Positions 22,568 through 34,144 of a DNA stretch of 64,000 nt are shown piece after piece; position 1 is the stretch's first letter, and each line of letters opens with the position of its first letter. This DNA comes from Stenogyne calaminthoides. Its lineage: Eukaryota > Streptophyta > Magnoliopsida > Lamiales > Lamiaceae. Location of the stretch: the NCBI GenBank assembly GCA_037126765.1, contig JBBCBC010000024.1, positions 13,861,554-13,925,553 of the forward strand, given 5' to 3'. The notes beneath the pieces are model-generated. The model searched no databases. It was not told where the DNA came from and saw only the letters and a program-made list of their open reading frames with translations. Made by a program: the position numbers and the translations under genes.

Positions 22568-24800
22568 ATGGATAATACATCTGGTATGTATCATGATTTG
22601 CCGAAGTTCTCAATTGACGAGTATGTAGATTGGGCCATATATATGTGCAACCATCTAGGTTCGATAAGCGGAAGAATGATGGAAGTCATTGAAAGAGGAC
22701 CCATCATCATATATCACGACAACCCTGCAGTTGGAGGAGATCCAGACTTTGCCACGGGAAGTCTTGTGCGAAAAAGCCCAGCCTTGATGGATGCAGAGGA
22801 AAGGAAGCTGTATACTCTAGATACAATCGCCAGGCATATAATCATGAAGACGATGGATAAAGTCACCAAGGAGAAGATAAAATATCTCAAAACTGCGAAA
22901 GCAATGTGGGATACTCTAGCTGAGATATGCGAAGGAAATGATCAGATCAAAGACAGCCGACTACAAGCCGAACTGGTGAAGTTCGAAAAACTAAAGATGC
23001 TGCCCAACGAGACCATCAACGAGCTCGATGGAAGGATTACTATGTCCGTAAATAAGCTACGAGAACTTGGTAGAGAGATGTCAGACAAAGATATCAACTA
23101 CAAGATCTTAAGATCTCTCACAAAGAAATGGGACATGAAAGTCACGGTAATCAAGGATTGCCAATAAATTTCAAAGATGAAGCCGAGTAGCTTGTTCCTA
23201 AGACTTAAAGCTCACGAGTTTGACTTAATCGAAAGAGGACAACCAGATGAAGACGAGACGCCTATTTGAAGCCTCAACGCCTAAATCGATTCGCGTTTAA
23301 AAAAGCAACCACCAAAGAGATCGAAGGCCACTGAACCTGTTGGAAACATAATAAGTCAGGCAGAACAGATCGCTCTACTTACCAGGAAACTTGAAAAATC
23401 AAATATTCAACTTGGTAAGTATCGCAGATTCTATAAAGATATCAACATAGCAGAGGAAGAGATAGGAGATCACCGACGATCTCCGAAAGAACTGTCCGAT
23501 GATCGAAGAGATCACAGAGAAGAAAAGAAAAGAGATAATCGGATGATGAGAGAAGAGATAACAGATCCGGATGTAAGGAGTTGATTACTTATCGAAAAGG
23601 GAAGTCACCGATAGATGCTACAGATTTTAATGACTCACCCGGAAGAAAAGGTTCCGTGGATCGTGGAGCGTGTTTCAACCTGAGAAACCGTGTCACTACA
23701 AAATGATTGCCCGCACTGACGCCAAAAGAAAGAGAAGAAAAAAGCGAAATGAAGAGAGCAACGTTATAGAGACAGGAAAGCCCTGGTCGCTGACACATCT
23801 GAATTGATGATTCCTATCTGCCCTCTGAGGATTCTGGGTACTCATCTGTAGAAGACTTCTGTCTGATAAGCAGTGCTTTGTTGACTTCCATGAGAATGAA
23901 GATCTGATATTCTCTTCAGATGACGATGAAATCTGTCTGATGGCCAAGGAGGACCAATCTGAGGTAACCTCCAAACCTTCTGCTTTGTCTGCTTTCACAC
24001 CTGCTATTATTAGCACACCTGCTGGAGAGATTGACCAAGTGCTCTACTCTGAGCAATTGCTTGATGATCTCTCTAATGCAGTAGACATTTATGCTATAGT
24101 GGAAGCTGAGAATGACAATCTAAGGATCAGAAATAATCAGCTTGTTAAAGAGAACGATCTCAAGAAAACTCTTGAATCAAATCTGCTGAAACTACTCAGA
24201 AGGTAACTGAGGAACTTAACATTCTGAAAGTTAAATCTTCTGATCAGGAGAAGCAGATCAAAGATCAGTTAGCAATCAACAAACAGCAAGCTGATGACTT
24301 CAAAATCCTTCAAGCTAAATTTGATGAGCTATTCCGACTACATGAGAGTCTAAAATCTTCTGAGGATAGTTTGCGCAAGAAAATAGAGGTTTTCACAAAG
24401 TCATCTAAAACCGTTCAAGATATGAACACCTATTTTCGAACACCGACTAATAAGAAGGGACTTGGGTATGAGAACCCTTCCACATCCTCAAAAGCCCCAT
24501 TTGATTCACTTCAAAAAGGTGTAATCAAACGAGTTTCTGACAAAGATACACTAAAAGCTAAGCTTGTATCTGATAAGGGAAAAAGACCCGTTGAGCAAGT
24601 AAGGCAGGTACCTAATCAGAAAGGGAACATAAATGGACCCCAACTGGTAAAGCATCAGCCGAGGAATCAACAGAAGAACCCAGTTCTTCTGAAGAGACTT
24701 CAACCTGATCAATAGATTAAGTATCAGAAAAGACAACCTCTCAAAGGGAAGTCTAATCTGAGACCCAATCAAGGTCAGCTGCCGAATAAGCAAGCTATAG
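22568..24800 (+). pseudogene. SIRE-B gag with coiled-coil extension
   Basis: ATG at 22568 opens 199 codons of copia gag with a UBN2-type core (KAMWDTLAEICEGNDQIKD and LRSLTKKWDMKV), ending at a TAA after IKDCQ. A decayed zinc-knuckle area lies near 23660-23720. Further open pieces at 23940-24206 and 24371-24715 encode a Lys/Glu/Leu-rich, probably coiled-coil extension (LVKENDLKKTLESNLLKLL), as in SIRE-type gags. The 23160-23590 stretch is rich in CG-containing changes and is unreadable in one frame. The role would be the capsid/nucleocapsid precursor packaging element RNA. Confidence 0.85.
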
Positions 24801-24820
24801 GTAAACTGCAAAAACCACCT

Positions 24821-27800
24821 ATGCCAAAAAGATATGAATCTTTTGATGGTAGCAGTCGTACCTACCCTTTTAATCAGAAACCTAGGGCTGCTGCACCTGA
24901 GCCACACTGGATTAAAAGAAGACAAACAACAAAGATAAATCCCAAGTCTTCTAAGTCACCCAAGGCTCACATGAATAATCATACTAATCAGAAAGCATAT
25001 AAAGAGACGTATGATTATGTTGATATGTATGGGAGACAAATCAGGCCTTCTGATCTAACTGATTACAATAGAAGTGCCCTGTTTGTATGGATCCCCAAAA
25101 CCAACCCTAACCCCTCAGGACCCAATCCAAAAGGGGTACCTAAAGCCTGATTTGATTGCAGGTTCGCGTGGGTCTGGCCAACAAAGGAGGTGTGCAAGCA
25201 ACTATCTGGTACATCGATAGTGGATGCTCAAGGCACATGACTGGAAGCAAACATCTCCTTAGCTCTTACATAGAACAAAAAGGCCCACGTGTATTCTTTG
25301 GTGATGATAACTTTGGCTTTACCAGAGGATTCAGAACCTTAGAGAATGATGATGTACATGTAACTGGAGTCTCGTATGTCGAAGGTCTAAAGCATAACCT
25401 GTTATCGGTTTCATAATTCTGCGACAACGGATTTAGTGTTGAGTTCTCGGCTGATCAATGCACTATCAAAAATCGAGCCACTCAACAAATCTTGCTAACT
25501 GGTTCAAGGAAAGGGACGATCTACACAGCAGATTAGAACAGTTGCCCAAGAAATGCATGCCTGATTGTTAAGAGTTCCAAAAGTAGCAGTTGGCTCTGGC
25601 ACAAAAGAATGAGTCATCTGAACTTTAAAACTCTTAACAAGATAGCAAGGATGTCTTTAGTGGAAGGACTTCTGAATGAGGTATTTTCTAAAGATCAGAC
25701 ATGTGTCGCATGTCAGAAGGGAAAACAGGTCAAAGCTTCATTCAAGGAAATCCCTGGATCGGCATCCAGCAGAGTATTGCAGCTGCTTCATATGGATCTA
25801 TTTGGACCAGATTACACCGGTCGATCTCGTGAACGAAAATATACTCTGGTAATCGTGGATGATTATTCCAAGTTTACCTGGGTTGTATTCTTACATAAGA
25901 AGAATGAGACGACAACAAAGATACCCGAGCTGCTCAAAAGACTACAAAATGAGAAGGGTGTCAGTGTAGTAAAAATCAGATCAGATAAGGGTACAGAATT
26001 TCTGAACTCTTTTATTACTGATTTTTGCACTAAGCTTGGTATACAACATGAGACATCACCGCAAGAACGCCTACAAATGAAATGGAGTAGCGAATCGGAG
26101 AAACAGAACACTCAAAGAAGCTGCTCGCACTATGTTAGCTGAACATGCAATACCAAGCCGTTTCTGGGCAGAAGCTATCAATACTGCATGCCACACTCAG
26201 AACAGATGTCTTCTAACAAAGGCTCACTACAAAACACCCTATGAACTGTGGAAGGGCAAAAAACCTCGTGTTTCTTACTTCCATGTTTTTGGGTGTAAGT
26301 GTTTCATACACAACAATGGGAAGAGTCAGTTGAAGACTTTTGAGGCCAAGTAAGATGAGGGTATATTCTTAGGATATTCCTCATCTAGCAAGGCTTTCAG
26401 GGTTTACAACAGGCGAACTCTAGTTGTGGAAGAAACACCCCATGTAGTCTTTGATGAAGCATCTTCTGAACAAGAGAAATCTGCCTCAGAACAAGAAGTA
26501 CCAGATCAACCAGTACCTGATGCATAGAAAATGGATCAGCTAATGATCAAGGAAAAAGGATCAGAACTCGTAATAAAGATACATTCCGGATCTAGGTGAT
26601 TCACCAGTCAATCGGATCCTAAGGTACGAACAAGCTGCCGATGAAGAAGCTAAGTCATGGTGAGAGATAAAGATCAATCGAACCATCTGGTTCAGGGGGA
26701 ACACCTGAAGTTCCCACGAACAGACATCATCACATGATGAGTCCAACATCAGCTGAGACATGTTCTTATCAAGTGGATCATAAATCTGCACCACTCCCAA
26801 TCGCTAGTAATGAACTATTATCAGAAATGGATGATGTTCTCCAAACCGACGCAAATCAGAACAGAAGGACCTGGATAACCAGTCATCCAACTGATCTGAT
26901 CATCGGAGACCCATCTGATAGAGTTAAAACTAGACATCAGATTGGTGAAAGTGCCATGTATTGCTATTATCTGTCTATGAAGGAACCAACAACAATAGAG
27001 GAAGCTCTACAAGAAGCAAGCTGGATTCTAGCTATGCAGGAGGAGCTGGAATAGTTCGAGAGAAATCAAGTTTGGAAATTGCTGGACAGACCAACTCATC
27101 AAGACGTAATTGGCACAAAGTGGGTATTCAGGAACAAGAGAGATGAGAAAAATTTCATAACCAGGAATAAGGCAAGACTTGTTGCTAAGGGGTATTCACA
27201 ATCAGAAGGAATTGATTATGATGAGACCTTTGCACCGGGCCGCCGCCTAGAAAGCCATTCGGGTCAATTTGTTTACGGCATATGCTTCCCACAGAGGATT
27301 CACAGTGTATCAGATGGACGTAAAGAGTGCATTCTTAAACGGGGTACTAGCAGAGGAAGTTTATGTCGAACAACCTCCAGGCTTTGAAAAGGGCAACCAA
27401 GTGTATCGTTTAAGAAAAAGCTCTTTATGGTTCAAAACAAGCTCCTCGAGCTTGGTATGATACACTCTCTCTCGTTCTTGATAGATGCGGTGGTTTCACT
27501 AAAGGAATAGTGGATAGAACCTTATTCAGAATAGAAGATGGAGAATATATTCTGATGGTTCAGATTTATGTGGACGACATCATCTTCGGATCTCCCAACA
27601 AGAGTCTATGTGAAAGATTCAACAAGCTGATGCAAGGGAAGTTCGAGATGTCCATGATGGGTCAGATGAGTTACTTTCTGGGTCTACAAGTTAAACAAAG
27701 TACAGATGGGATATTCATCTACCAAGCAAAGTACACTAGGAGTTTACTGGCTAAGTTTGGAGTTCAAAACCGTAAGGAAGCGAAATTCCTATGTTGATTT

Positions 27801-28571
27801 GGATTCAAGATGGATCCGAGATGAGGATGGTCGAAAACCAATCGAAAAAGAATATAGGGCTCTCATTGGATCTTTACTATACCGATCGCCAAACGGACCG
27901 GATATCACTTTTTGCAAGAGGGTGTATGTGCGATTTCGAGCAAATCAATGCAAAGTCACCTAGAAGCAACTAAGCGGATTCTTAAGTATCTGAAGGGGAC
28001 AGTAAACCTTGGTTTATTTTACCCATCAGATGATAATCTAGAGCTTAGTGGGTATTCTGATTCTGATTATGGAGGTTGCAAATTGACAGGAAGTCAACCT
28101 CAGGAACATGTCAGTTTTTAGGAAGTAAACTGATCTCGTGGTTTTCAAAGAAGCAAACATCAATTACGACATCTACTAACAAGGTATATATATGGGCGCA
28201 GGAAGTTTGTTGCTCCCAACCGCTCCGGCTTAGTCGGCGTGAAATGAGAGATTATAACATTGTAGCTAAGAATGTACCTATATTCTCGTGACGATAATAG
28301 TCTTATTGCAATCACTCAAAATCTGTTCTACATACAAGATGCAAGCATGTGGATGTCGGACACCATTTTATAAGAGATCATGTTGAAAAGAAGAATAATC
28401 GAAATGGAAAAGATTCATCTTGATCTACGAAAAGTTGATATTCTAACCAAGCCACTAGCTGAGATCAGATTCAGAGAATTATGCAATGAGCTAGGGCTTC
28501 TGGATCTTGGAGAAAAAGCACCTAAAATGTTTGATGGACTAATCTCCAGAACCAGCTGGTTAAGAGACTAA
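24821..28571 (+). pseudogene. SIRE-B pol (protease, integrase, RT, RNase H)
   Basis: Ty1/copia domain order is intact but the frames are broken. Protease: WYIDSGCSRHMTG near 25208. GAG-pre-integrase zinc region: MSHLNFKTLN, then CVACQKGKQ. Integrase: VDDYSKF and RSDKGTEF, then the Glu region displaced near 26060-26100 where AGCGAATCGG replaces an expected AGCAGAA-type codon run. Reverse transcriptase: WKLLDRPTHQDVIGTKWVF, a break near 27240, DVKSAFLNG, and the catalytic IYVDDIIFGSPN near 27567. RNase H: YSDSDYGGCK, then a damaged stretch at 28180-28250. The end is ILTKPLAE ... SWLRD with a stop at 28569-28571. A Gln codon reads TAA at about 25414. Confidence 0.9.
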
Positions 28572-30250
28572 CCAGGTTAAGAGGAATCAGTTGAGTTTGG
28601 TATCTCAACTGATCAGAAGATCAGTCAAGGAACTGATATGAGAAAGCGATCAGATTTACAGATTATCAGATATAAGGAACTGATCAGATTTACGGATTAT
28701 CAGATTAAAGGAACTGATCAGATTAAAGGATTATCTGATTAAATCAGTTTGGTTATTTCATACTTTGTAAGTCGATTAAGCTGATATTCAACAAGCAAGG
28801 ATTCACAAGATTAAAGCTTATATAGCATAAGAAAACAGGAAATTTACACAACACTGGAATAATAGAAATTTTCATTGATAAAGACCCGAAGGTCAGATTT
28901 ATATTACAAGTTACAAGTACAAAAGGACCCGGAGGTCAGTACATAAGCCATAAACCCTAAACCTAACCCTAGAAGAGGGGGAAAGAGAGAGATTTTAAGA
29001 TCTGATGCTCCCATTTTCCCCCACTTAACAAGGCTTTGAAATAATCATAAAGCCACCCTCAGAGCTTCGGAGTTAGGAGCGAGAGCGGAGTTGAAAGGAT
29101 TTCTAAGCCAGGAGCCCTTAGACCTGAAATCAATGGGCTCTCCAGCTGTTAAATGGGACACAAGTGCCAAGAAAGTGATCAAAAGATCATATGGGCACAT
29201 GTGTCACATGCAAAAATAGAGTTTGATATACGAAGATCAGCTATTGTCTGATCTAGACCGTGTACCAAACTCATGTTTTATATCAGACTGAGTCTGTTGA
29301 TGCTAATTCCGTCATCTCGATAGGCACACAAGGTGCATACGGTTAGGAGAAGTGTCTTCTCATTTGTGATAGCTGATCCGCCGACTCGGTGGTAGAGAAG
29401 CTTGGCAATAATTGTATGTGTAATCTTTGATGACGACGAAAGCAGTAATAAGGGACACACATGGTTGATTTGAGAAGCTGAAATCATTGGAAAAGGGGCA
29501 AAGGTTTTTGCCGAAAGTTTCACCGGAAATAAGGGTTCACCAGAGTACATGATTTACAAAGAAGATAAGTATGGTGAATGGGTTATGTTGTGTAAAACAT
29601 TGGTCCAATTTATAGAGGCCAAGCAAGGGTGCAAATGCAAATTTGATTTCTCAAAGCCTCTTAGAGAAATTTGCACCAAAAGGACAGCGTGTAGGAAACA
29701 CGCGACTGATAATTGGATAAACTTACAGCGATTTGACATCTCGAAGTATCCAGACTATTATTACAAATGTCAAATCGTGCCGACTTAAGGAATCGAGACT
29801 ACTATTCAATTCTTCAAGAACTAAGTTTTGGCGGTAACACTTATCCCAAGAATTGGCTTGGTCTGAGTAGAATCAGATTAGGTCAACTGAAATCTGATTA
29901 GATAAGAGACTGATCAGATGAGGAAGATCAGTTGAGTATGATACCTCAACAAATCAGATATATCAGTCAATAAGAAATCAGAAATAACAGTTGAAGGGGG
30001 AACTTCAACTGACCGAGGAGGATCAGAAAAGGAAAATCAGACGCAAAGTGAAGGGGATCAGTTGAAAAGGACAGTTGGGAAATTATAAGGATTAGGCAGA
30101 AGACTAAGATCAACAAGTGGAATCAACAACTACAAGTGGTATTGACTGATTACAATATCAGTCAACCAGATACGCTTTTCTATTTCCTTGTTTACTGCTT
30201 ACTTATCTGATTTTATCTGATAATATTTGCCTTTACTGTACACAATACTT
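28572..30250 (+). other. SIRE-B region between pol and ORF2
   Basis: Largely non-coding. 28600-28760 and 29890-30150 are packed with GATCAG/CTGATC repeats, including two ~34-bp tandem units near 28670-28740. 28940-28975 has a degenerate telomere-like AAACCCTAAACC stretch, too short to be a telomere. Short open frames at 29278-29550 (minus) and 29549-29788 (plus, Lys/Cys-rich, ends YYYKCQIVPT) are not recognised. Such spacers are seen in SIRE-type elements. Confidence 0.5.
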
Positions 30251-30434
30251 TTGTGACGTATATCCTGCAAAATATTTAATGCGGACGTGGGGTACTTGTA
30301 TTAATTGCCACAAAATGTGCTTTTAAATCCAAAAGGCAATCGTACGTGCATTTTCCTGACTACACGATCAAAACCGCTCAATCTGGATCGTTTAACCTTT
30401 TCAAACGGTTGATCTTCTAATCTCGATTTTCCCT

Positions 30435-30790
30435 CCTCCATGTTATAAGTTTCATCAAAACCCTACCAGAGTTTTCTTATCCTCAAAATTTCTTGCGATT
30501 TATTCTCTGAAAACTCAAAATTACCTTTCTGTGTTTCAAAGTGTTTTCTTGCGATTCAAACTTATTTTCCGAAAAACAGAATCTGGTAATTTCTGGTTAT
30601 TTGATGAATTTCTTTTCTAAAATCCATTGATCACATAGATTTGTCTATATATGTTATCCTGTGATATGCCTTATCTTTTCTTGGTATCCGTATGTGTTTA
30701 TCGATTACTAGGCCTTAGAATAGGTCTGATAATCAATACATGATATCTTTATGATTATGCACAATTTTAATCGAGTCTATCTTGTTGTAG
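30435..30790 (+). promoter_or_regulatory. Gene-like leader with possible 5'-UTR intron before ORF2
   Basis: A pyrimidine-rich stretch (CCCTCCTCCATG) and a TATA-like TTATAAG near 30443 precede an ORF2 leader. A GT-AG interval fits an intron: GTAATTTCTGG at 30586 to TTGTAG at 30790. The intron-like part is T-rich, and the AG lies directly before the ORF2 ATG. The arrangement resembles a plant gene leader and suggests ORF2 has or had its own transcript. This is inference only. Confidence 0.35.
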
Positions 30791-33700
30791 ATGGCCACTC
30801 ACGGAATGGGAAAGATTATGTGCAACTATGCGGATCTAGCAACAAAAATTGTCGATGACAAATTTGTAAAGTTTGGTGTTACGCAGGATCCAGAATCAAT
30901 GGAAGTTGAACAAATTCTTAAGAAAGGAGGTCTTGAAAAATATTGTGCTGCTCACTGCGATCCGTGGTAATGCAGTATGAAACACTAGAATTCTTAAGGA
31001 ATTTGAAGGTGGACACGGACAATCCTGGAGATGAACTGATTTCTTCAGTAAATGGAGAGGAGATCAGACTTTCAAATGCTGATATCACTCGTCTGTTCAG
31101 TCTGCCCAAAGGAAAAAACTCTCCTGCTCACTACAGGGAGAATGAAGATAATGAACTCTTCAGAGAGGTTGATAAACAACAGACCGCAGGTTTTGTCAGA
31201 CCGATGTTGAAAAGGAAATACCGTCTGTTATTTGACATTATGTCAAAACCAATCATGGGTATTTTGTTCAGCCCAGATGGACTAACATCTGTAAAGATGT
31301 ATAGCATGGCTGCCATAATCGATGAAGCCAAGAATATTAATTAGCATGGCTTCCTGAAGGCCATTCTGCTCCAAGAACATGAAAAATTTGGATTTAATGA
31401 TCGTAGGCAAGTCTATCTGAAGAAGACGGATCAACAATCTCAACAAGGTTGCAGTCATTATGAAGGATAAAATGCCAAATGCTGAATGGGATCAGAATGG
31501 ACTGAAGTCCTACAAGGCCTTTCTCACAACCACATCAGCCATATATGGGCCACCTGATGATGATATGCGGCCCACCCCTCCAAAAACTAAGAAAGGAAAG
31601 AGCAAGGAGGCAGCTACGTCTGCACCAGATGCTCCCCAAAAGAAGAAGAGGAAACTGGTAAAGGCTCAGGAGAAGTGGCCGAAGAAGGCAAAAAGCCACA
31701 ATGATGACTGTTTTACGAAGACGCGAGTCGATGAAGAAGGAGTGCGAGCAACCCGATCGCCACATAAATCCAGAAAAAAAATCGAATGGCGGGGCTTCTC
31801 CAAGTTGAGAGCTCGCCAGAACATTCTGAGGGAAGAGCAAGAGACGAACGATCTCCTTCTCCTCAATCTCGAGCTGATTCACCACTCGAACTTCGGGTCT
31901 GGCGAGCATGTTTCTCCTTCTCCTTCACCGCCCGAACACGAAAGTTCATCGGTTCATGAACCGTAAAGATCACTGCCGCAGAGCTCGACGTAATTGCTTC
32001 GACAACGAACCTCTGCAGATTCAAATAATCGCCCAAATTCCGCCTACTCGGACACCACGGAACCCTCTACATCTCATCAACTGAATCTGGTCGATCCGAA
32101 CAGATAATTCTCGAGTCCAGATCATCCAAGACCATCAACGAAAATGGTCGAAATGCAAATTGAATGAGATATTGATGAGTTGTATCCAGAAAGTCGTAGC
32201 CCATCCCCGTTATTCGAGAGGAAGTAATGGAGATCCTCACCGGAAAGATCTCCGGTTAAAGAGCTTCTCGATTTTATGATGATTATAGAATGTATGGGAG
32301 GTCTTGATGAATTCCAGATTTTTGATTTCGACATGAAGAAATCTGCTCAAGTAGGATCACTAAATGAGCTGATAAATCTTGAATCGATCAAAGCTCGATC
32401 CACGTAAAGTTGGGATTGGTGAAACAAGGTGAACTCGAGCTCTTTGAAGAAACTCCTAAAGCGAGATGATCCTATGAAGGATGTGGGAGTTGCCGATGAT
32501 AGTGGAACTGGTGCTGCAGTTCATGACCAGCCACTGGAGGCGCAAACAACTGAAAATGATCAAGTGACGCCAAATATTCCTATAACTCACATCACCGCTG
32601 ATCAACTTCAGGAGATCAGATCGTGTTTTAAAGATCTCCTGAAAGAAGAAGTTGAGGGAGTGTTGGCTAATCAACTTAGCAACACAATAGCTGATCAGAG
32701 GCAGATTGGCCTCAAAGAAATAACGGATCAACGAGAATTGGCTATTTCCCAGTTGAGGCAATCAAGATCGATTCTCTCAAACCGTGACCAACCCGATTCT
32801 TGAATTTAAAAAGACAGTTGATGACAAGCTAGTCCAGGTTGATCAACAACAAGTTTCTATTCTGATGGTCACTGAAAAGCTAGAAAAGACTGAAGAAAAC
32901 TTGACAAACTAATTCTTACCCTCTCTACCGCCGTGGAATCTGTCAAGACTGAGCTGATATCGAAGATTCAAAGTCTATCTGCTCAAGCTCAAGGTTTATC
33001 TGTTGAAGATCTTAACAAGGCAATATCAGTCAGCTTTGGATCTCTGACTTCCCACCTCACTGCTCTTTTTGATCAAACCAAAAAGGGGGAAGGATGATTG
33101 AGAAACCAACCCGACCTATCGTAACAACGAAGACCTGATTCAGACAGTTGAATCCTATGGCCAGAGACTAGACCATCTGGATCTTTTTGCTAACGAAATT
33201 TCAAAGAAGATGGAAAAGTCAAAGGCAAGAAAGTTAGCTACGGGTGCTGGGATATCACAACTTGAACCAGTCACTCAGACTAAGAAAGTCACAAGAAGCA
33301 CAACTAGCCAAATCTGGCCCGATAAGAAATCGGGCCGAGAAACCGCCCAAAGAGCGATTCTTTGAAGAAGCCCTAATAAGTGAAGAAGAAAAAGAAGGGC
33401 GTAAAAATTGGCGAGCAGAGGCGTAAGATCCGAAAAAAGAAATACAGATCGAGGGCAAAGAAAGGAAAAGTTGGAAAATCTGGACCAGAACCTCAGCTAC
33501 CAGCAAGAGTTGACGAGATCATTCCGAAAACTGCTGCACATGCTGAGAGGTTTGAGGAATGGAATAAGATCAGAAGTGAATGGCTTCTGGATGCTTTTGT
33601 TCTAGATCTTGTTCCACAAGAAGAATCTCCGATCTGAGAATTCCTCAACCGGGTTGGAAAACAAATATCCAGATTTTCTGAAGTATCTAGAAAATGAGGC

Positions 33701-33937
33701 CAAAATAATCAATGTAAAAATAACTCGCCAAGAGTATGATGTGATGGATTACTCGAAGAAGGCAGATGGCTCATTTGACAGACTGGCATTTCAAAGGTTC
33801 TATTTTGACATCCTGAGCAAAGCGCGCATAACTGATCCTCAGCAGATCAATGATGTCAAATGGAAACTAAACCAGATTTTCAACATCCCTCAAGATCAAA
33901 GAGAAATGCCAGAAGGATACAAGCCAAGAGACTGAAG
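30791..33937 (+). pseudogene. SIRE-B ORF2, extra post-pol protein
   Basis: Broken ORF starting at ATG 30791 (MATHGMGKIM). The N-terminal domain (to about 31350) has NADITRLFSLPKGKNSP and RKYRLLFDIMSKPIMGIL. It resembles, from general knowledge, a plant-transposon-associated domain often found next to copia pol; I cannot confirm this without a search. A Lys/Pro/Ser-rich basic linker follows (31460-31966). Next come Gln/Glu/Leu-rich probable coiled coils (32429-33070), another basic Lys/Arg-rich run (33380-33500), and a C-terminal domain (33609-33937) ending PEGYKPRD. Breaks include a frameshift near 30960 at CTGCG (CTGCAG would keep frame) and a Trp-to-TAG at about 31342. It lies where SIRE elements carry an envelope-like ORF, but I see no signal peptide or membrane segment, so I do not call it envelope. 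Confidence 0.7.
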
Positions 33938-34133
33938 AATCAGAAGACTACTTAGGATCAGCTGTTTTTAAACTCAAACTTTTCTGATGTAATATGTAAT
34001 CGATAAATCTAATGAAAGAAAAGTTTATTTTCTGATCCTAAGACAAAATCTCATTGTCTTCTGATTATGTGCTCTTTATTGTTTTATACTTATCAACTGT
34101 GCTTGGTTTCTCAAGTGTTTTGGTTTCATCAAA
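33938..34133 (+). other. SIRE-B 3' untranslated segment
   Basis: Short AT-rich stretch between the ORF2 stop and the polypurine tract, with no ORF. The segment around TTTCTGATCCTAAGACA is shared with SIRE-C at about 57720-57740, so the 3' end is conserved between these elements. Confidence 0.7.
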
Positions 34134-34144
34134 AAGGGGGAAAT
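34134..34144 (+). other. Polypurine tract of SIRE-B
   Basis: AAAGGGGGAAAT directly before the 3' LTR, the expected plus-strand DNA priming site. SIRE-C has a related tract at 57825-57836. Confidence 0.88.

Noticed and set aside
28940..28975. Telomere-like AAACCCTAAACC sequence
   Set aside because: Only about two degenerate units inside SIRE-B. Not an interstitial telomere tract.
29278..29788. Two abutting open frames in opposite directions between SIRE-B pol and ORF2
   Set aside because: Short, unrecognised and without a homolog elsewhere in the window. Mentioned within the spacer entry but not called as genes.
30791..33937. Calling SIRE-B ORF2 an envelope gene
   Set aside because: No hydrophobic signal or membrane segment is visible. 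Position alone is not enough.
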